Below are positions 10,036 to 18,951 of a DNA stretch of 64,000 bases, in pieces. Made by a program: the position numbers and the translations under genes. The stretch covers positions 1-64,000 of the forward strand of contig NZ_RFFH01000024.1 in NCBI RefSeq assembly GCF_003696265.1, given 5' to 3'. Positions within the stretch are counted from its first letter, which is position 1. Each line of letters starts with the position of its first letter. Origin of the DNA: Nocardia stercoris (GTDB lineage: Bacteria > Actinomycetota > Actinomycetes > Mycobacteriales > Mycobacteriaceae). The notes under the pieces were generated by a model. That model searched no databases. It was not told where the DNA came from and worked only from the letters and a program-made list of their open reading frames with translations.

Positions 10036-10195
10036 GTGGGCCTAACGTGCCACAACGCGAACACCCTGACGGCGGTCGGGCCGCAGGTCCGGGTTCGACC
10101 GGTCGGTAACCGTGCGGCGAGCGGAGGTCGATAGCGGCGGCACGCTGCTGTCGTTCGACTGCGGATCGGCCCGCTCAGCGGCAGAAGCGGATGCT
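10036..10195 (+). repeat. Dispersed repeat A, copy 2
   Basis: Same core as the copy at 9030, preceded by GTGGGCCTAACG as in copies 3 and 4. It carries a CCGG-GTTCGA-CCGG hairpin and the longer 3' extension shared with copy 1. The 240 bases to its right hold only a short unrecognised minus-strand coding-like tail ending at 10213. Confidence 0.65.
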
Positions 10196-10431
10196 CAGAC
10201 CGCGAGTTGCGGTCAGCGGTCAACGTCGTCCTCGAGCGCTGCCCAGGTCTTGAAGAATTCACACAGGGGTTCTCGAGTTCGTTGGCGGTTGAGCCTCGAG
10301 TTGCGTCAGCCCACTCCGGGAAGACCCGCTCAGCGATCCGATCACACGATCCGCCTGCGGACAGAACTCGAGGCATGCCCGACAACGTCAAACCTGACGG
10401 CCAACGTCCCACCGAACACGATCAGAGCGGT

Positions 10432-10911
10432 TCATGATTGCTGCTGGTCGGCGCCGGCGCTCACCGCGTTGCGCATCTGCGTGTGGGCGTGGTCGGCGGC
10501 GGTGGCTGGGTTGATCACCAGCAATCGAAGTCGCCGATCGCGTGGGCCGAAGACATCCATCACCTGGGGTGGCTGGTCCGGAAGCGGTCCGGTGACCTCG
10601 ATCCCGTCGGGGGTGTCGATGCGGCGTTGGGAAAGGCTCAGCGCATTCCAGTCGAAACTGATCCGGACGGTCGCGCCCAGTCGCGGGGTGAGTGCGGTGA
10701 CCAGGTCGTGCAGTTCGCTGGTGAGGTTGTCGGTTCTGGGCCACCAGGCGCCGTCGATGCCGCCGGATTCCTCGTCCGGCTCGCGCAGCAGCAGCCGAGG
10801 TGTGCGGGTCGGCGTGTCGAATGGTTGCCCACCGTCGGCGCCGGCCTGAAATCGGCCAAGACCGCGGTCGGCGGCGACACCACCTCCGCGCTGCGGCGGG
10901 TGCTGTGTCAT
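10432..10911 (-). CDS. DUF5994-type protein (paralogue 1)
   Basis: This 159-aa protein has the DUF5994-like core: GAWWPRTDNLTSELHDLV, then a Trp-containing strand (WNALSLSQRRI) and a C-terminal beta/hydrophobic segment (RRLRLLVINPATAADHAH). Its ATG at 10909-10911 overlaps the TGA of the upstream paralogue (10908-10910), so the two are co-translated. Function is unknown. Family members cluster with anti-sigma factors in Nocardia-like genomes, and an RsbW-like gene lies 5 kb away. Confidence 0.75.
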   Translation of the reverse strand: MTQHPPQRGGGVAADRGLGRFQAGADGGQPFDTPTRTPRLLLREPDEESGGIDGAWWPRTDNLTSELHDLVTALTPRLGATVRISFDWNALSLSQRRIDTPDGIEVTGPLPDQPPQVMDVFGPRDRRLRLLVINPATAADHAHTQMRNAVSAGADQQQS

Positions 10912-11504
10912 ATCAGGCCTCCGGCCAGGGCCGGGGATCCTGATGCGCGCCGGTTTGCCGGGTCCATCGGCGCGGGGTGACCGCCTTCGTCGTCCCAGCG
11001 ACGCAACGCGGCGTCGTTCTGGAGGTACTCGAGGCTGCGCCGGGTGTCGGCGGCCACGAGTTCGTCGGCGGTGAGTTGATTGCCCGGTCGGGATGCGGCC
11101 GACAGCAAGGCCTGGGCGGTGGCGTTCGGGGTGCCCGCGGGGATCACCAGCAGGACCAGACGGGTGCGGTCCAGGCCCAGAACGCAGAGTGTGTGGGCAG
11201 GCAGGTGCCGGTATCCGTCCAGGTGAATCGACCGCCCGCCGATCGTCGTGCGCCTCGGTGCCGGCTGCCAGGCGTCCACGTTGTACATGATTCGGTCGAT
11301 GCTGTCTGCCCGCCGACCCAGCAGCACTGCCAGATCGGAAAGCTCGGCGACCAAGTCGGTCGTGCGGGGCCACCAGGCCCCATCCACCGCCGCCGGGCGG
11401 GGTGCTCGCCGTGCCGGTGACCGCCGTGACGACGGCGGGTCGCTGCAGAGGGCAAAGCGCGAAGAGCGGTCCAGCAGGACCGGCTCGTGTTGTAGCGTCA
11501 TCAT
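10908..11504 (-). CDS. DUF5994-type protein (paralogue 2)
   Basis: About 198 aa from ATG 11502-11504, with AGGAG four bases upstream (a second ATG follows directly). The DUF5994-like core is clear: DGAWWPRTTDLVAEL, YNVDAWQPAPRR, IHLDGYRHLPAHTL and RLVLLVIPAGT. A C-terminal extension (ADTRRSLEYLQNDAALRRW) resembles that of full-length family members. It is the first gene of a two-gene unit with the paralogue at 10432 (4-base overlap). Confidence 0.8.
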   Translation of the reverse strand: MMTLQHEPVLLDRSSRFALCSDPPSSRRSPARRAPRPAAVDGAWWPRTTDLVAELSDLAVLLGRRADSIDRIMYNVDAWQPAPRRTTIGGRSIHLDGYRHLPAHTLCVLGLDRTRLVLLVIPAGTPNATAQALLSAASRPGNQLTADELVAADTRRSLEYLQNDAALRRWDDEGGHPAPMDPANRRASGSPALAGGLI

Positions 11505-11815
11505 GACGCTCCTGACCGGGGCCGCGTGGCGGCCCCTGTTCATTCGCCGGGCGACGACCAGACCAGGGGTGGTCTCGTACGAAAAGCCCCCGACACCTCC
11601 ATGCTACCCGGGTATGTACCGGCCTGAGGTGCACGCATGCACGGTGACGTGCGCTCTTTCTACCGAGTTTGTCTGCGTCGGTGGTGTCGTGGGGAGGACA
11701 CTCGAGACATGGAAGGCAACGATCGTCGGCGCCCGCGCCGGTCCGGCCAACCCACTGACACGCAGTCGGACACCGCCCCGATTCGCTGCTGTTCAGCAGG
11801 GTCCGGTGCGGGTCG
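11505..11815. promoter_or_regulatory. Divergent intergenic region
   Basis: This gap separates the minus-strand DUF5994 pair from the plus-strand acyltransferase and must hold both promoters. AGGAG for the minus-strand gene lies beside 11505-11512. No clear -35/-10 pair or dyad was found, and no gene is seen. Confidence 0.4.
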
Positions 11816-12721
11816 GTGACCCTGACCGCTCGCGCGTGGGATCTCGGGTACGCGGCCGGCTGGCGCCTGGTGCGGGCCCTGCCACAGCAGTGGGCGATGC
11901 GATCGTTCGAGGTCGCGGCCGATCGCGCGTCCCAGCGAGGTGGACCGGTTCAGCTACGCCGAAATCTGGCCCGGGTGCTGTCCACCACCCCGGCGCAGGT
12001 GCCCGACGAACTCGTGCGCGCGAGCATGCGCTCCTACGCACGCTACTGGTGCGAAGTATTCCGGCTGCCGTCGATGGATCCGGTGTGGCTGGCCGAGCAC
12101 ATCGAAACCGCGGCCACCGGGCTCGAACACATCCACGAGTCAGTCCGGGGCGGGAGCGGGGCCGTGCTGGCACTGCCGCACAGCGGCAACTGGGACCTGG
12201 CGGGAGTGTGGTTGGTACAGCGGGTCGGCACTCCGACCGTCGTCACCGAGCGGCTGCGACCGGAGTCGTTGTTCCGGCGTTTCGTCCGGTTCCGCGAGCG
12301 GCTGGGATTCGAGATCATCCCGCTCACCGGCGGCGCCGTACCGCCATTCGAGGAGCTGACCTCGCGGCTGCGGCAGGGACGGATCGTCGGACTGCTCGCC
12401 GACCGGGACCTGACCGATGCGGGTGTTCCGGTCACTTTTTTCGGCGAACCGGCCCGCATGCCGGCAGGCCCAGCCCGGCTGGCGATCGACACCGGTGCAC
12501 CGCTGCTGCCGGTGCACTGCTGGTTCACCCCCGACGGCTGGGGATTTCACGTCGACGCGCCGATCGACACCGTCGGCGGCGTGCAGCCCACGGCTCAGAT
12601 CCTGGCCGACCGGTTCGCCACCGGAATCGCCGCGCATCCCGCCGACTGGCATATGCTGCGATCGGTGTGGACCGCCGACCAGCTCATCCGCCGGCAGGCG
12701 CGCGGTAATCCGCGCCACTGA
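11816..12721 (+). CDS. PatA-like phosphatidylinositol mannoside acyltransferase (LpxL/HtrB fold)
   Basis: This 301-aa protein starts at GTG 11816. It shows the family layout of PatA, the mycobacterial enzyme that acylates phosphatidylinositol mannosides at the membrane: the HSGNWD catalytic HX4D motif at about 119-124, LADRDLTDAGV, MPAGPARLAIDTGAPLLPV and ADWHMLRSVW. The usual patA sits in the pgsA-pimA locus; here it is alone, so this is probably an extra copy. A truncated second copy is at 17257-17550, again next to DUF5994-type sequence, implying a segmental duplication. Confidence 0.8.
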   Translation: MTLTARAWDLGYAAGWRLVRALPQQWAMRSFEVAADRASQRGGPVQLRRNLARVLSTTPAQVPDELVRASMRSYARYWCEVFRLPSMDPVWLAEHIETAATGLEHIHESVRGGSGAVLALPHSGNWDLAGVWLVQRVGTPTVVTERLRPESLFRRFVRFRERLGFEIIPLTGGAVPPFEELTSRLRQGRIVGLLADRDLTDAGVPVTFFGEPARMPAGPARLAIDTGAPLLPVHCWFTPDGWGFHVDAPIDTVGGVQPTAQILADRFATGIAAHPADWHMLRSVWTADQLIRRQARGNPRH

Positions 12722-12908
12722 TCCGGAACAACCGTTCATCAGCGCGCACCGCGTCCCGGTCCCGCTGACACCGCCTGCCCCAGACGGCCACCTCCGGGGC
12801 GTAAGCTCGACAGTATCCGGCGGCAACACGCGCGCTGACCAGCAGAGGTTGCGTCGTCACCGGATTCGACGATCCGGCCTTCCGACAAGGCTGTGACAGG
12901 AGCGTCCG

Positions 12909-13373
12909 ATGACGCCATCACCACTACCCCTACCACCGCAACCTCTCGCGTCGACATCGCGCCTGCATCTTCATGCGGATCCGAAGGACTACATCGACGC
13001 CACCTGGCGGCCACGATCGAGCAACCTCGACACCGAGCTCCCCGATCTGCTCACCGCACTCCAGTTACGTACCGGTCCGATATCCCGCGTGGTGTACGAC
13101 CCGACCGTCTGGTCACCCGCCGGCTCGCATCTGCTCATGAACGAGCGTGAGATCCGACTCGATCCATACCCGTTCGAGCTGTTCAACACCATTTACGTGT
13201 ACGGAACCAACGGCACCGTGATCGTCCTGCAGGTCGTCCACCCGAGCACCGACCCCATGCCCCCAGCGCCCGGCGAACCATCCCGATCCACAGCACCGAA
13301 CATGGCGAGCGGGAGCCACGAACCCCGCCCCATCACCAACCACGCTGCGATGGGCACCTGCGCCGATCAGTGA
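12909..13373 (+). CDS. DUF5994-type protein (paralogue 3)
   Basis: 154 aa from ATG 12909, with ACAGGAGC just upstream. It has the family core: TWRPRSSNLDTELPDLLTAL, SRVVYDPTVWSPAG, EIRLDPYPFELFNTIYVYG and TVIVLQVV. The ~110 bp leader (12800-12908) resembles the leader of the copy at 15144: TATCCGG(C/A)GGCA, GCTGCGACAGGAGC-type blocks. This suggests common regulation. Function unknown. Confidence 0.75.
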   Translation: MTPSPLPLPPQPLASTSRLHLHADPKDYIDATWRPRSSNLDTELPDLLTALQLRTGPISRVVYDPTVWSPAGSHLLMNEREIRLDPYPFELFNTIYVYGTNGTVIVLQVVHPSTDPMPPAPGEPSRSTAPNMASGSHEPRPITNHAAMGTCADQ

Positions 13374-13374
13374 C

Positions 13375-14117
13375 TCAGCCCGCCTCGGCGTCGGGTGTGG
13401 CGGCACCCGAGCCGGGATGCGCCATGGTGGCTGTGAGGCCGGCCAGCAGGATGTCGAGCCCACGCTCCAACACGGCCTCGCCGTCGTAATCGGCCAGCAG
13501 CGGGGCGAGTTGTCGCAGTAACGGGAATTCGGTGACCGGTAGCCGATACAGACCGAGGCGCAGCACTTCGTCGGTCTCTTCCGGATGCTCCACCAATTCC
13601 TGCACTTCATTGAGCACATGGCCGTAGAGGAAACCGAACAGCGCGCGACAGATGCGCAGCGCGTCGGCTGCGGGAAACCGGCGCGGGTGAGCAAAGTCAG
13701 TATGTCCTCCAGCGGGCGCACGACCGCTCGGGGACGTTGCCCGAGCCGTGTCGCCAGTGGTCACGTCACCAGGAGCGGCACCACCCGCGGATGCGCCAAC
13801 GCCAGTGCGCGGAAATCACGGGCGACCGTCCGCAACCGGCCGGCCCAGTCCGGGTCGGCGCTGTCCACTTTCAGCTGCCCGAAGACGATCTCGGCGACAC
13901 CGTCGAGCACCGCCGCCTTGTTCGGTACACGCCGGTAGATCACCATCGGGTCCCGGCCCACGGCCTCGGCCAGACGGCGCATCGACAACCCCTCCACGCC
14001 CTCACGATCGATGATCGCCAGTGCCGCCGCCAGCACTCTCGCGCGCGTGACCTGGCCGACCACACCGCCGATCGCGGCGCGACCAATGTCGGCACTGGAG
14101 GTCACCAAACTGGTCAT
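13375..14117 (-). pseudogene. TetR-family regulator, broken by a nonsense codon and a frameshift
   Basis: The DNA-binding half is intact near the start: RARVLAAALAIIDREGVEGL, MRRLAEAVGRDPMVIYRRV. After PRVVPLLVT an in-frame TGA at 13761-13763 interrupts. The same frame resumes (PLATRLGQRPRAVV, EDILTLLTRAGFP), then a frameshift near 13690 leads into the C-terminal ligand-binding half (AADALRICRALFGFLYGHV, LERGLDILLAGL) ending at 13375. ATG 14115-14117 is a plausible start. No functional regulator is expected. Confidence 0.7.
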
Positions 14118-14960
14118 CACGCAGTGGGCTGGAGCAGGCGCGCAACGCGGGCCGCGGATCCTGGTCACCGGCACGGTGGCCGAGGTGTTCCGCGGCAGAG
14201 CCTCGGTCACCGTGCCCGGTATCGATGACGACGTCACCCTATTCGGGGATGGTCCGATGCTGGTGCTGCCGTGCGTACCGGAACTACCGTTCTCGGTGTG
14301 CTGATGGCCACCCGCAGCGGCGGGCAACCGCCCTATCCCGGCGAGATCGCCGAACTGTGTGGAGGGTTCACCGGACAGGCCGCGCTGGGGTTGCACCTGG
14401 CCCGGACCCAGCAGCGGCTGCGGGAACTGGCCGTGTTCGCCGACCGCGATCGCATCGCCCACGACCTGAACGATCACGTAACCCAGCGAGTCGTCGCGAT
14501 CGGGCTTTCGCTACAAGGAACCATCGGGCGCACCCACCACGCCGACATGCGCCAACGACTCTGCAGCGCGGTGGACGGCCTGCAAGAGGTGGTCACAGAC
14601 ATCCGTGACAGCGTCTACGACCTGCACGCCGACCCGCACCGCACCCGGCTGCGCCAGCACCTCGCCGACATCGTGCGCCAGCACACCGAGCACTCCGACA
14701 TACAGGTCACGACCGAGTTCTCCGGGCCACTGGACGCGGTGCCGGCCGAGCTGGCCGACCATGCCGAAGCCGTCGTCCATGAAACCGTCAGCAACGCTGT
14801 GCGCCACTCCCATGCCGACGCCCTGACCATCGCCGTCATCGTCGACGACGCCCTCACCATCACCGTCGAAGACAACGGCATCGGTATCCCCGCCGACCCC
14901 ACCCCCAGCGGCTTGTCCAACCTGGCCACCCGCCGGCACCTCGCTGATCGTGATCAGCGC
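14100..14960 (+). pseudogene. DevS/DosT-like sensor histidine kinase remnant
   Basis: The fragment covers the end of a GAF domain (MLVLPCVPE in one frame, then a shift near 14275 into TTVLGVLMATRSGG), a HisKA_3 dimerisation/phosphoacceptor box (DRDRIAHDLNDHVTQRVV) and part of the HATPase (VVHETVSNAVRHSHAD; VEDNGIGIP). The N-terminal sensory region and the last part of the ATPase after SGLSNLATR are missing. The left end meets the TetR pseudogene on the other strand, marking a recombination joint. DevS-type kinases sense redox or gases through haem GAF domains, which are lost here. Confidence 0.65.
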
Positions 14961-15143
14961 AAGCGCGGATCCGGCACGGACAGCGCGGCATGCACACCAC
15001 CCCTGCATCCATTTGCGCAGCTCGCTGGGTGTCAGCGAGTAGGCTGAACAATATCCGGAGGCACCTCGCACGCCGACCAGCCAAGGTCGCGTCGTTTCCG
15101 ATTCGAATTCCGGCCCCGGCGGGGGCTGCGACAGGAGCCTCTC

Positions 15144-15626
15144 ATGGCGCCACGATCGACGAGTTTGCCCCCCGCACCACCTCGTCGCCTACCGCCTCAT
15201 ACACCACGATTGCGATTGCGAGTGCGTCCGCGCGGCGATGGCACCGGATATGTCGACGGCATCTGGTGGCCGCGCACGCAGCACCTCGCCGCCGAACTCC
15301 CCGGACTGATCACCGTCCTCCGGCCGCGTCTGGGACCGGTATGGCGGGTCGTCTACGACCCCACCGGATGGTCAGCCTCCGCTCGGCGCCTCCAGCTCGG
15401 CAGTCGTCGGATCCGCTTGGACCCCTATCCTTTCGTGCTGTTCAACACGATGTACGTCTGCAGTGCGCACGGCATCGTCGTCGTGCTACAGGTCATTCCC
15501 TCCACCACCGACGGTAATGTGGCTGATGCGGCGCTGGCAGCCGACAACGCCTACCAGGACATCGACCAGACCAGCGCTCAACTGGCGACATGGGGTCCCG
15601 ACAGCAAGCACTTCATCCAAAGATAA
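15144..15626 (+). CDS. DUF5994-type protein (paralogue 4)
   Basis: 160 aa from ATG 15144, with ACAGGAGC upstream. Strong family core: DGIWWPRTQHLAAELPGLI, VWRVVYDPTGWSASARR, RIRLDPYPFVLFNTMYVC and IVVVLQVI. It is closest to the copy at 12909, both in the protein (YPF(E/V)LFNT(I/M)YV) and in the untranslated leader. Stand-alone gene, function unknown. Confidence 0.8.
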   Translation: MAPRSTSLPPAPPRRLPPHTPRLRLRVRPRGDGTGYVDGIWWPRTQHLAAELPGLITVLRPRLGPVWRVVYDPTGWSASARRLQLGSRRIRLDPYPFVLFNTMYVCSAHGIVVVLQVIPSTTDGNVADAALAADNAYQDIDQTSAQLATWGPDSKHFIQR

Positions 15627-15744
15627 GGCGTGTCACCGCGCGAACCCAGACCGGTGACGGCTGCGTCGCGAACGGCCGGCCCAGTGGTCGTTCGTCGGCT
15701 GACGCTCAATCGCCGCTGTCGCAGCATATTTCGCGAGAACGCCG

Positions 15745-16003
15745 GTGGCTGCGGCGGTGCGCCCGCATCGGGTCGACGGGCCGTTCCGGTTCGATACCGC
15801 GACGCAACTGGCTGCCGCGGCCGATGCGGCCGTAATCGCGACGACATCCAGTGCGGCCAAGGCGGACAGGTTACGGAAGCTGGGCGTCCACCGCTGGCGT
15901 CCGGTGATCGACCGCATGTTCATCCTGCGGTCAGCTCCCGCAGGCGCTGACCTACGTCGAATCCGGTGGCGGTATCGGCAAGGCCATCCTCAGCCACAAC
16001 TGA
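15745..16003 (+). pseudogene. Zinc-type alcohol dehydrogenase/quinone reductase remnant
   Basis: The first part reads AADAAVIATTSSAAKADRL RKLG-like sequence, matching the nucleotide-binding region of medium-chain dehydrogenases. It then jumps to RPVIDRMF, and after a frameshift to QALTYVESGGGIGKAILS with TGA at 16001-16003, matching the family's C-terminus. The ~60 residues normally between these parts are missing. It is an internally deleted relic. Confidence 0.5.
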
Positions 16004-16220
16004 CCGCCAGCACCAAAACGGAGGTCACCGGTGATTGCCGGTTCTGTCCGAACTATCGCGATCCGGAGTTTCATCCCTACCATTCAGGGTAAGCCGACAC
16101 CAGAAGCGCAATTTCGCGGCATTGCCGCTCATGCTCGCCGAGGGTATTTGCCCGAATCCTGCGGGAGTCTCACACCCAGATGAGGCTCACCGATTCGACC
16201 TTTGGGGTGAGACTTCTGCC

Positions 16221-16706
16221 ATGATTTCCCGACGCCACGGCGTAGCCGCAGTGCGGGGTTGGGGCGCGGAAACAACCGCACCGCCATATCCCCCGGCAAC
16301 CTGGCACGCCCGCACGATCGGCGTGCGAATCGCGGCCCGCTCTCAGGACCTGCCGACACTGCGATGCCTTACCGAAACAGTCTGCTACATAGCCGATTTC
16401 AGAGTCGACGAAGTGTGCGACCTGGCGATCGCCGTGGATGAGGTCGCAGCCGCACTGATCAGCCAGGCCGTGGAAAGCGCCGTGCTGGCCTGCGATTTCG
16501 ATTACGACTCGGCGCGCATGCACGTCACGGTCACGACAGATGTCACTGCCCCTGACGCGGTGGACGAGCATAGCTTCGGCTGGTATGCGGTGTCCGCGAT
16601 CACCGACTTCTTGTCGGCAACAGTCGACCCGTACGACCCCCTCGTCGGCGGGTATCGCGTTGCCGTCGAGTTCAGCCGATCCCGAGGTGAGATCGATGAC
16701 GACTGA
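16221..16706 (+). CDS. RsbW-like anti-sigma factor (HATPase)
   Basis: About 161 aa from ATG 16221; the frame is open further upstream (ATG 16131 is an alternative). The protein resembles RsbW/UsfX-type serine kinases: RIAARSQDLPTLR start of the fold, then FRVDEVCDLAIAVDEVAAAL, the helix with the N-box region, and later DEHSFGWYAVSAITD and GGYRVAVEFSRS. Such proteins bind and inhibit SigF/SigB-type sigma factors. The canonical Asn of the N-box is not clear, so kinase activity is uncertain. The downstream sigma gene seems reduced to a 20-codon stub. Confidence 0.65.
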   Translation: MISRRHGVAAVRGWGAETTAPPYPPATWHARTIGVRIAARSQDLPTLRCLTETVCYIADFRVDEVCDLAIAVDEVAAALISQAVESAVLACDFDYDSARMHVTVTTDVTAPDAVDEHSFGWYAVSAITDFLSATVDPYDPLVGGYRVAVEFSRSRGEIDDD

Positions 16707-16758
16707 TCGAGATCGAAGCGCCGCGGCACCGACGGCTACGGATCGGAAACGTGCGTAG
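16696..16758 (+). pseudogene. Possible 5' stub of a sigma-factor gene
   Basis: An ATG at 16696 overlaps the end of the anti-sigma gene and opens a 20-codon frame (TTDRDRSAAAPTATDRKRA) ended by TAG. In rsbW-sigF operons the sigma gene overlaps the anti-sigma gene in just this way, and SigF proteins start with a similar Ser/Thr/Ala-rich tail. No sigma domain follows. The assignment rests on position alone. Confidence 0.25.
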
Positions 16759-17256
16759 CCTCGCGCCCAGCGGCCCGATTCGGGAGGAGTTGTGCGCGCA
16801 CCGCGAGCACTGCTGGTCCCCGCCGACTGCGATCGCCGAGCAGGCAGCCCGCACGTCGACAGGAATCGCTGCTCCTCGAGGCACTTCGCATGCTCGATGC
16901 AACCTGCCTGCTCGCCGCCAGCCTATTCGGCGAGTCGGACAACCGTATGTGCCGCAAATCTCGCGATACCGGCCCGCTCGGGCCCATAGCCGAACCACCC
17001 GCCATATGCTCAGCTGCGCAACGGCTTTCGGAGTTTCCGAACAGAATTGCCCACGCTGCTCAGAGCTACCGGCCTATCGCTCGTCGAGGGACGGACAACC
17101 GGAAATGGCGCTTTCGCCTGCGCAACCTCGACGGACAGACGCTCGCTGCGGGATCCCGACGCCCACGCCGACAACTGAACCGTCTACTTTCGGTGCCGCG
17201 ATCGAGGAACCTACCATCGGACAGCGGCGGGGCGGCCGCAGGCGGTTCATTATCGA
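16759..17256. other. Gene-less stretch
   Basis: Open frames run through on both strands but none shows a domain, and codon usage is not gene-like. It separates the anti-sigma gene from the broken second PatA-like copy and probably represents decayed sequence at a duplication joint. Confidence 0.35.
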
Positions 17257-17550
17257 GTGCCGGTCACCCTCTTCGGCGATTGGGCCTGCATGCCGGCCGG
17301 TCCGGCCCAGCTGCCGATCGACACCGGTGCACCACTGCTGCCGGTGCACCGCTGGCTCACCCCAGACGGCTGGGGCTTCCACGTCAGCGCGCCGATCGGC
17401 ACCACCGATGGCGTGCAGGCCACGACCCAAGCCTTGGCCGACCGGTTCGCCATCGGCATCGCCGCGCACCCGGCCGACTGGCACATGCTGCAACCGGTGT
17501 GGAACGCCGACCATCGTGCCCGCGAGCAGGCGCGAAGTAGTCCGCACCAC
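17257..17550 (+). pseudogene. Second PatA-like acyltransferase, 3' third only
   Basis: The frame matches the last ~100 residues of the acyltransferase at 11816: VPVTLFGDWACMPAGPAQL, IDTGAPLLPVHRWLTPDGWG, and HPADWHMLQPVWNAD. The catalytic HX4D region is absent. The position of the original TGA reads CGA here, so the frame runs on beyond the ancestral stop. It is a truncated duplicate. Confidence 0.7.
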
Positions 17551-17589
17551 CGATCCGGCCGCGATCGAGCAACCTCGTCGCCGAGCTCC

Positions 17590-17808
17590 CGTCGTGTTCC
17601 GCAACTGGAACCGGTAGGGCGCGAGGCTGATCGAACGAACTCCCACCGTCATCTGCCGCGGCGGCGGAGACCAGCTGTCAGGGTCGTAGACGATCCGATC
17701 GACCGGCCCGATCCGTACGGTCGACACAGTCGACAAATCTGGGAGCTCAGTAGCCAGATCGGTGGATATGGGCCACCACACGCCATGTCGAAGTAGCGTC
17801 GATACCAC
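17590..17808 (-). pseudogene. DUF5994-type fragment (paralogue 5)
   Basis: The minus-strand frame reads GVWWPISTDLATELPDLS, GPVDRIVYDPDSWSPPPRQM and RSISLAPYRFQLRNTT, the DUF5994-like core, and then runs into the antisense of the PatA-like fragment. A plus-strand scrap of the same family (SSNLVAELPS) sits at about 17560-17590. This indicates an inverted recombination between paralogues. Confidence 0.6.
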
Positions 17809-17919
17809 CGGCGACGATCTTGGGTGTCGGCGTCGAGGACGTCGGGACGGATCGCGCGTCGGCCTCGGGTGGAGGCATCAGGCATCCAGTTGAGGACTAC
17901 CCGCAAGGAGTCTTGATAC

Positions 17920-18114
17920 GTGATGACCTCGATCCGAAACACCCGTCTTGTCGATGACCAGAGCGCTTTCGCGAACATGCGGGCGGCCGAGAAGGCGTTC
18001 CGTGTCCAGCAGGATGTTCTGGCAGCGAAAATAGTTGCGGGACATTCGCGAAACACCGCCGACTGCGCGCAACTGCTGGCCATGCTCGGCCTCGATCTCT
18101 CCGAATTGAGCTGA
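17920..18114 (+). CDS. Small hypothetical protein (64 aa)
   Basis: GTG 17920 (or the adjacent ATG 17923) is preceded by AAGGAG at 17905-17910, a good ribosome-binding site. The product is a soluble, mostly helical protein (DDQSAFANMRAAEKAFRVQQ, AAKIVAGHSRNTADCAQLLA). Well-placed start signal and coherent sequence argue for a real gene. It has no known domain; the neighbours are DUF5994-type remnants. Confidence 0.6.
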   Translation: MMTSIRNTRLVDDQSAFANMRAAEKAFRVQQDVLAAKIVAGHSRNTADCAQLLAMLGLDLSELS

Positions 18115-18483
18115 CACCTAGCCAGAACCCGGCCACAGCGCGGCATCGTCGCCACCGGGACCCGGACGAGGTCGACCCGCAGTTCCGGACGCCGTCGATG
18201 CCGGGATACTCATGCGCGAAAAGGACCACATAGAGCTGATGCGGTAGACGGTTGCGCTACGGCAGTCCCAACCGTCTACCGGGGACTGCGTCGAACTCGA
18301 CCGTTTCGTACACGAGCACGAAGAAGAGTTGCGCCGCCGCGACCACCACACCCGCTGACTCGTCACACGCGCCACTGCCGGAGATCGAACCCGCGAAGCG
18401 GTGGCCTGCCCCGCTGCGCGCCATCTGGGCGGTCATTTCCGCCCGTTCGGCTTCGCCCGTCGTCGTCGAAGCGCGGCGCTTGG
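18115..18483. other. Gene-less stretch
   Basis: No coding frame with recognisable content. It lies between the 64-aa gene and a joint of two gene fragments, and may be partly the extension of the minus-strand Ig-like remnant. Confidence 0.35.
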
Positions 18484-18590
18484 TCAGCCGCTGGCCGATC
18501 CCGTTGCGCCACCGGTCAATCCGGCGGCGGCGACATCGGCCGTGCCGGCAGTCGTCGCGGTACCCGTGCCCGAGTAGTCGGCGGTGATCG
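18484..18590 (-). pseudogene. Ig-like domain fragment
   Basis: The minus-strand frame reads PITADYSGTGTATTAGTADV, the end of a bacterial Ig-like repeat comparable to ITANYGGATTASTVSV in the fragment at 7832-8107. Only about one strand pair remains. It abuts the plus-strand HisC remnant at about 18,585. Confidence 0.4.
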
Positions 18591-18804
18591 GCTGGCAGCC
18601 GCGCTGCGCGGCTACGGGTACGCGGTCCCACCGAATTCGGCGAACTTCTCGTTCATACCCTGCGATACCGAACACATGGCGCGCCTCGCCGCCATACTGA
18701 GCCGTTCCGGCATCTCGGTCAAATCCTTCGATGGCGCGGAGATTCGCACCACCGTCGCCGACCGATCGGCGTCCGACGCAGTAATGCAGCTTCTCGCCAG
18801 ATAG
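18580..18804 (+). pseudogene. Histidinol-phosphate aminotransferase-like C-terminal remnant
   Basis: The frame reads DRLAAALRGYGYAVPPNSAN, then LAAILSRSGISVKSFDGAEI, RTTVADRSASDAVMQLLAR and TAG at 18802-18804. This matches the last ~70 residues of HisC/aromatic aminotransferases (fold type I PLP enzymes), where the G(Y)xVPPSxAN and GISVRPFxGxGVRxT segments are conserved. The PLP lysine region is absent. Confidence 0.6.
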
Positions 18805-18911
18805 AAGATCGGCATAGACGGACCACAGGTACCGAACCGCCCGACACCATGGAACGATGACAACTGAATCTAATCCGTGGGGTAAACGCGGGGTCGGTGA
18901 AATAAAACAGG

Positions 18912-18938
18912 TCAGGCCCGGATTGAATCCGGGCCTGA
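18912..18938. terminator. GC-rich hairpin, terminator-like
   Basis: TCAGGCCCGGATT and AATCCGGGCCTGA form a near-continuous 13-bp inverted repeat around a single G. There is no strong T run, as is usual in actinobacteria. It resembles the larger hairpin at 35797-35841 in sequence as well as shape. Confidence 0.5.
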
Positions 18939-18951
18939 ACTGCATAAATGA

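Noticed and set aside
10213-10300. Minus-strand coding-like tail reading RQRTREPLCEFFKTWAALED and ending in TGA at 10213
   Set aside because: It looks protein-like but is too short and matches no family I can name; upstream it is interrupted.
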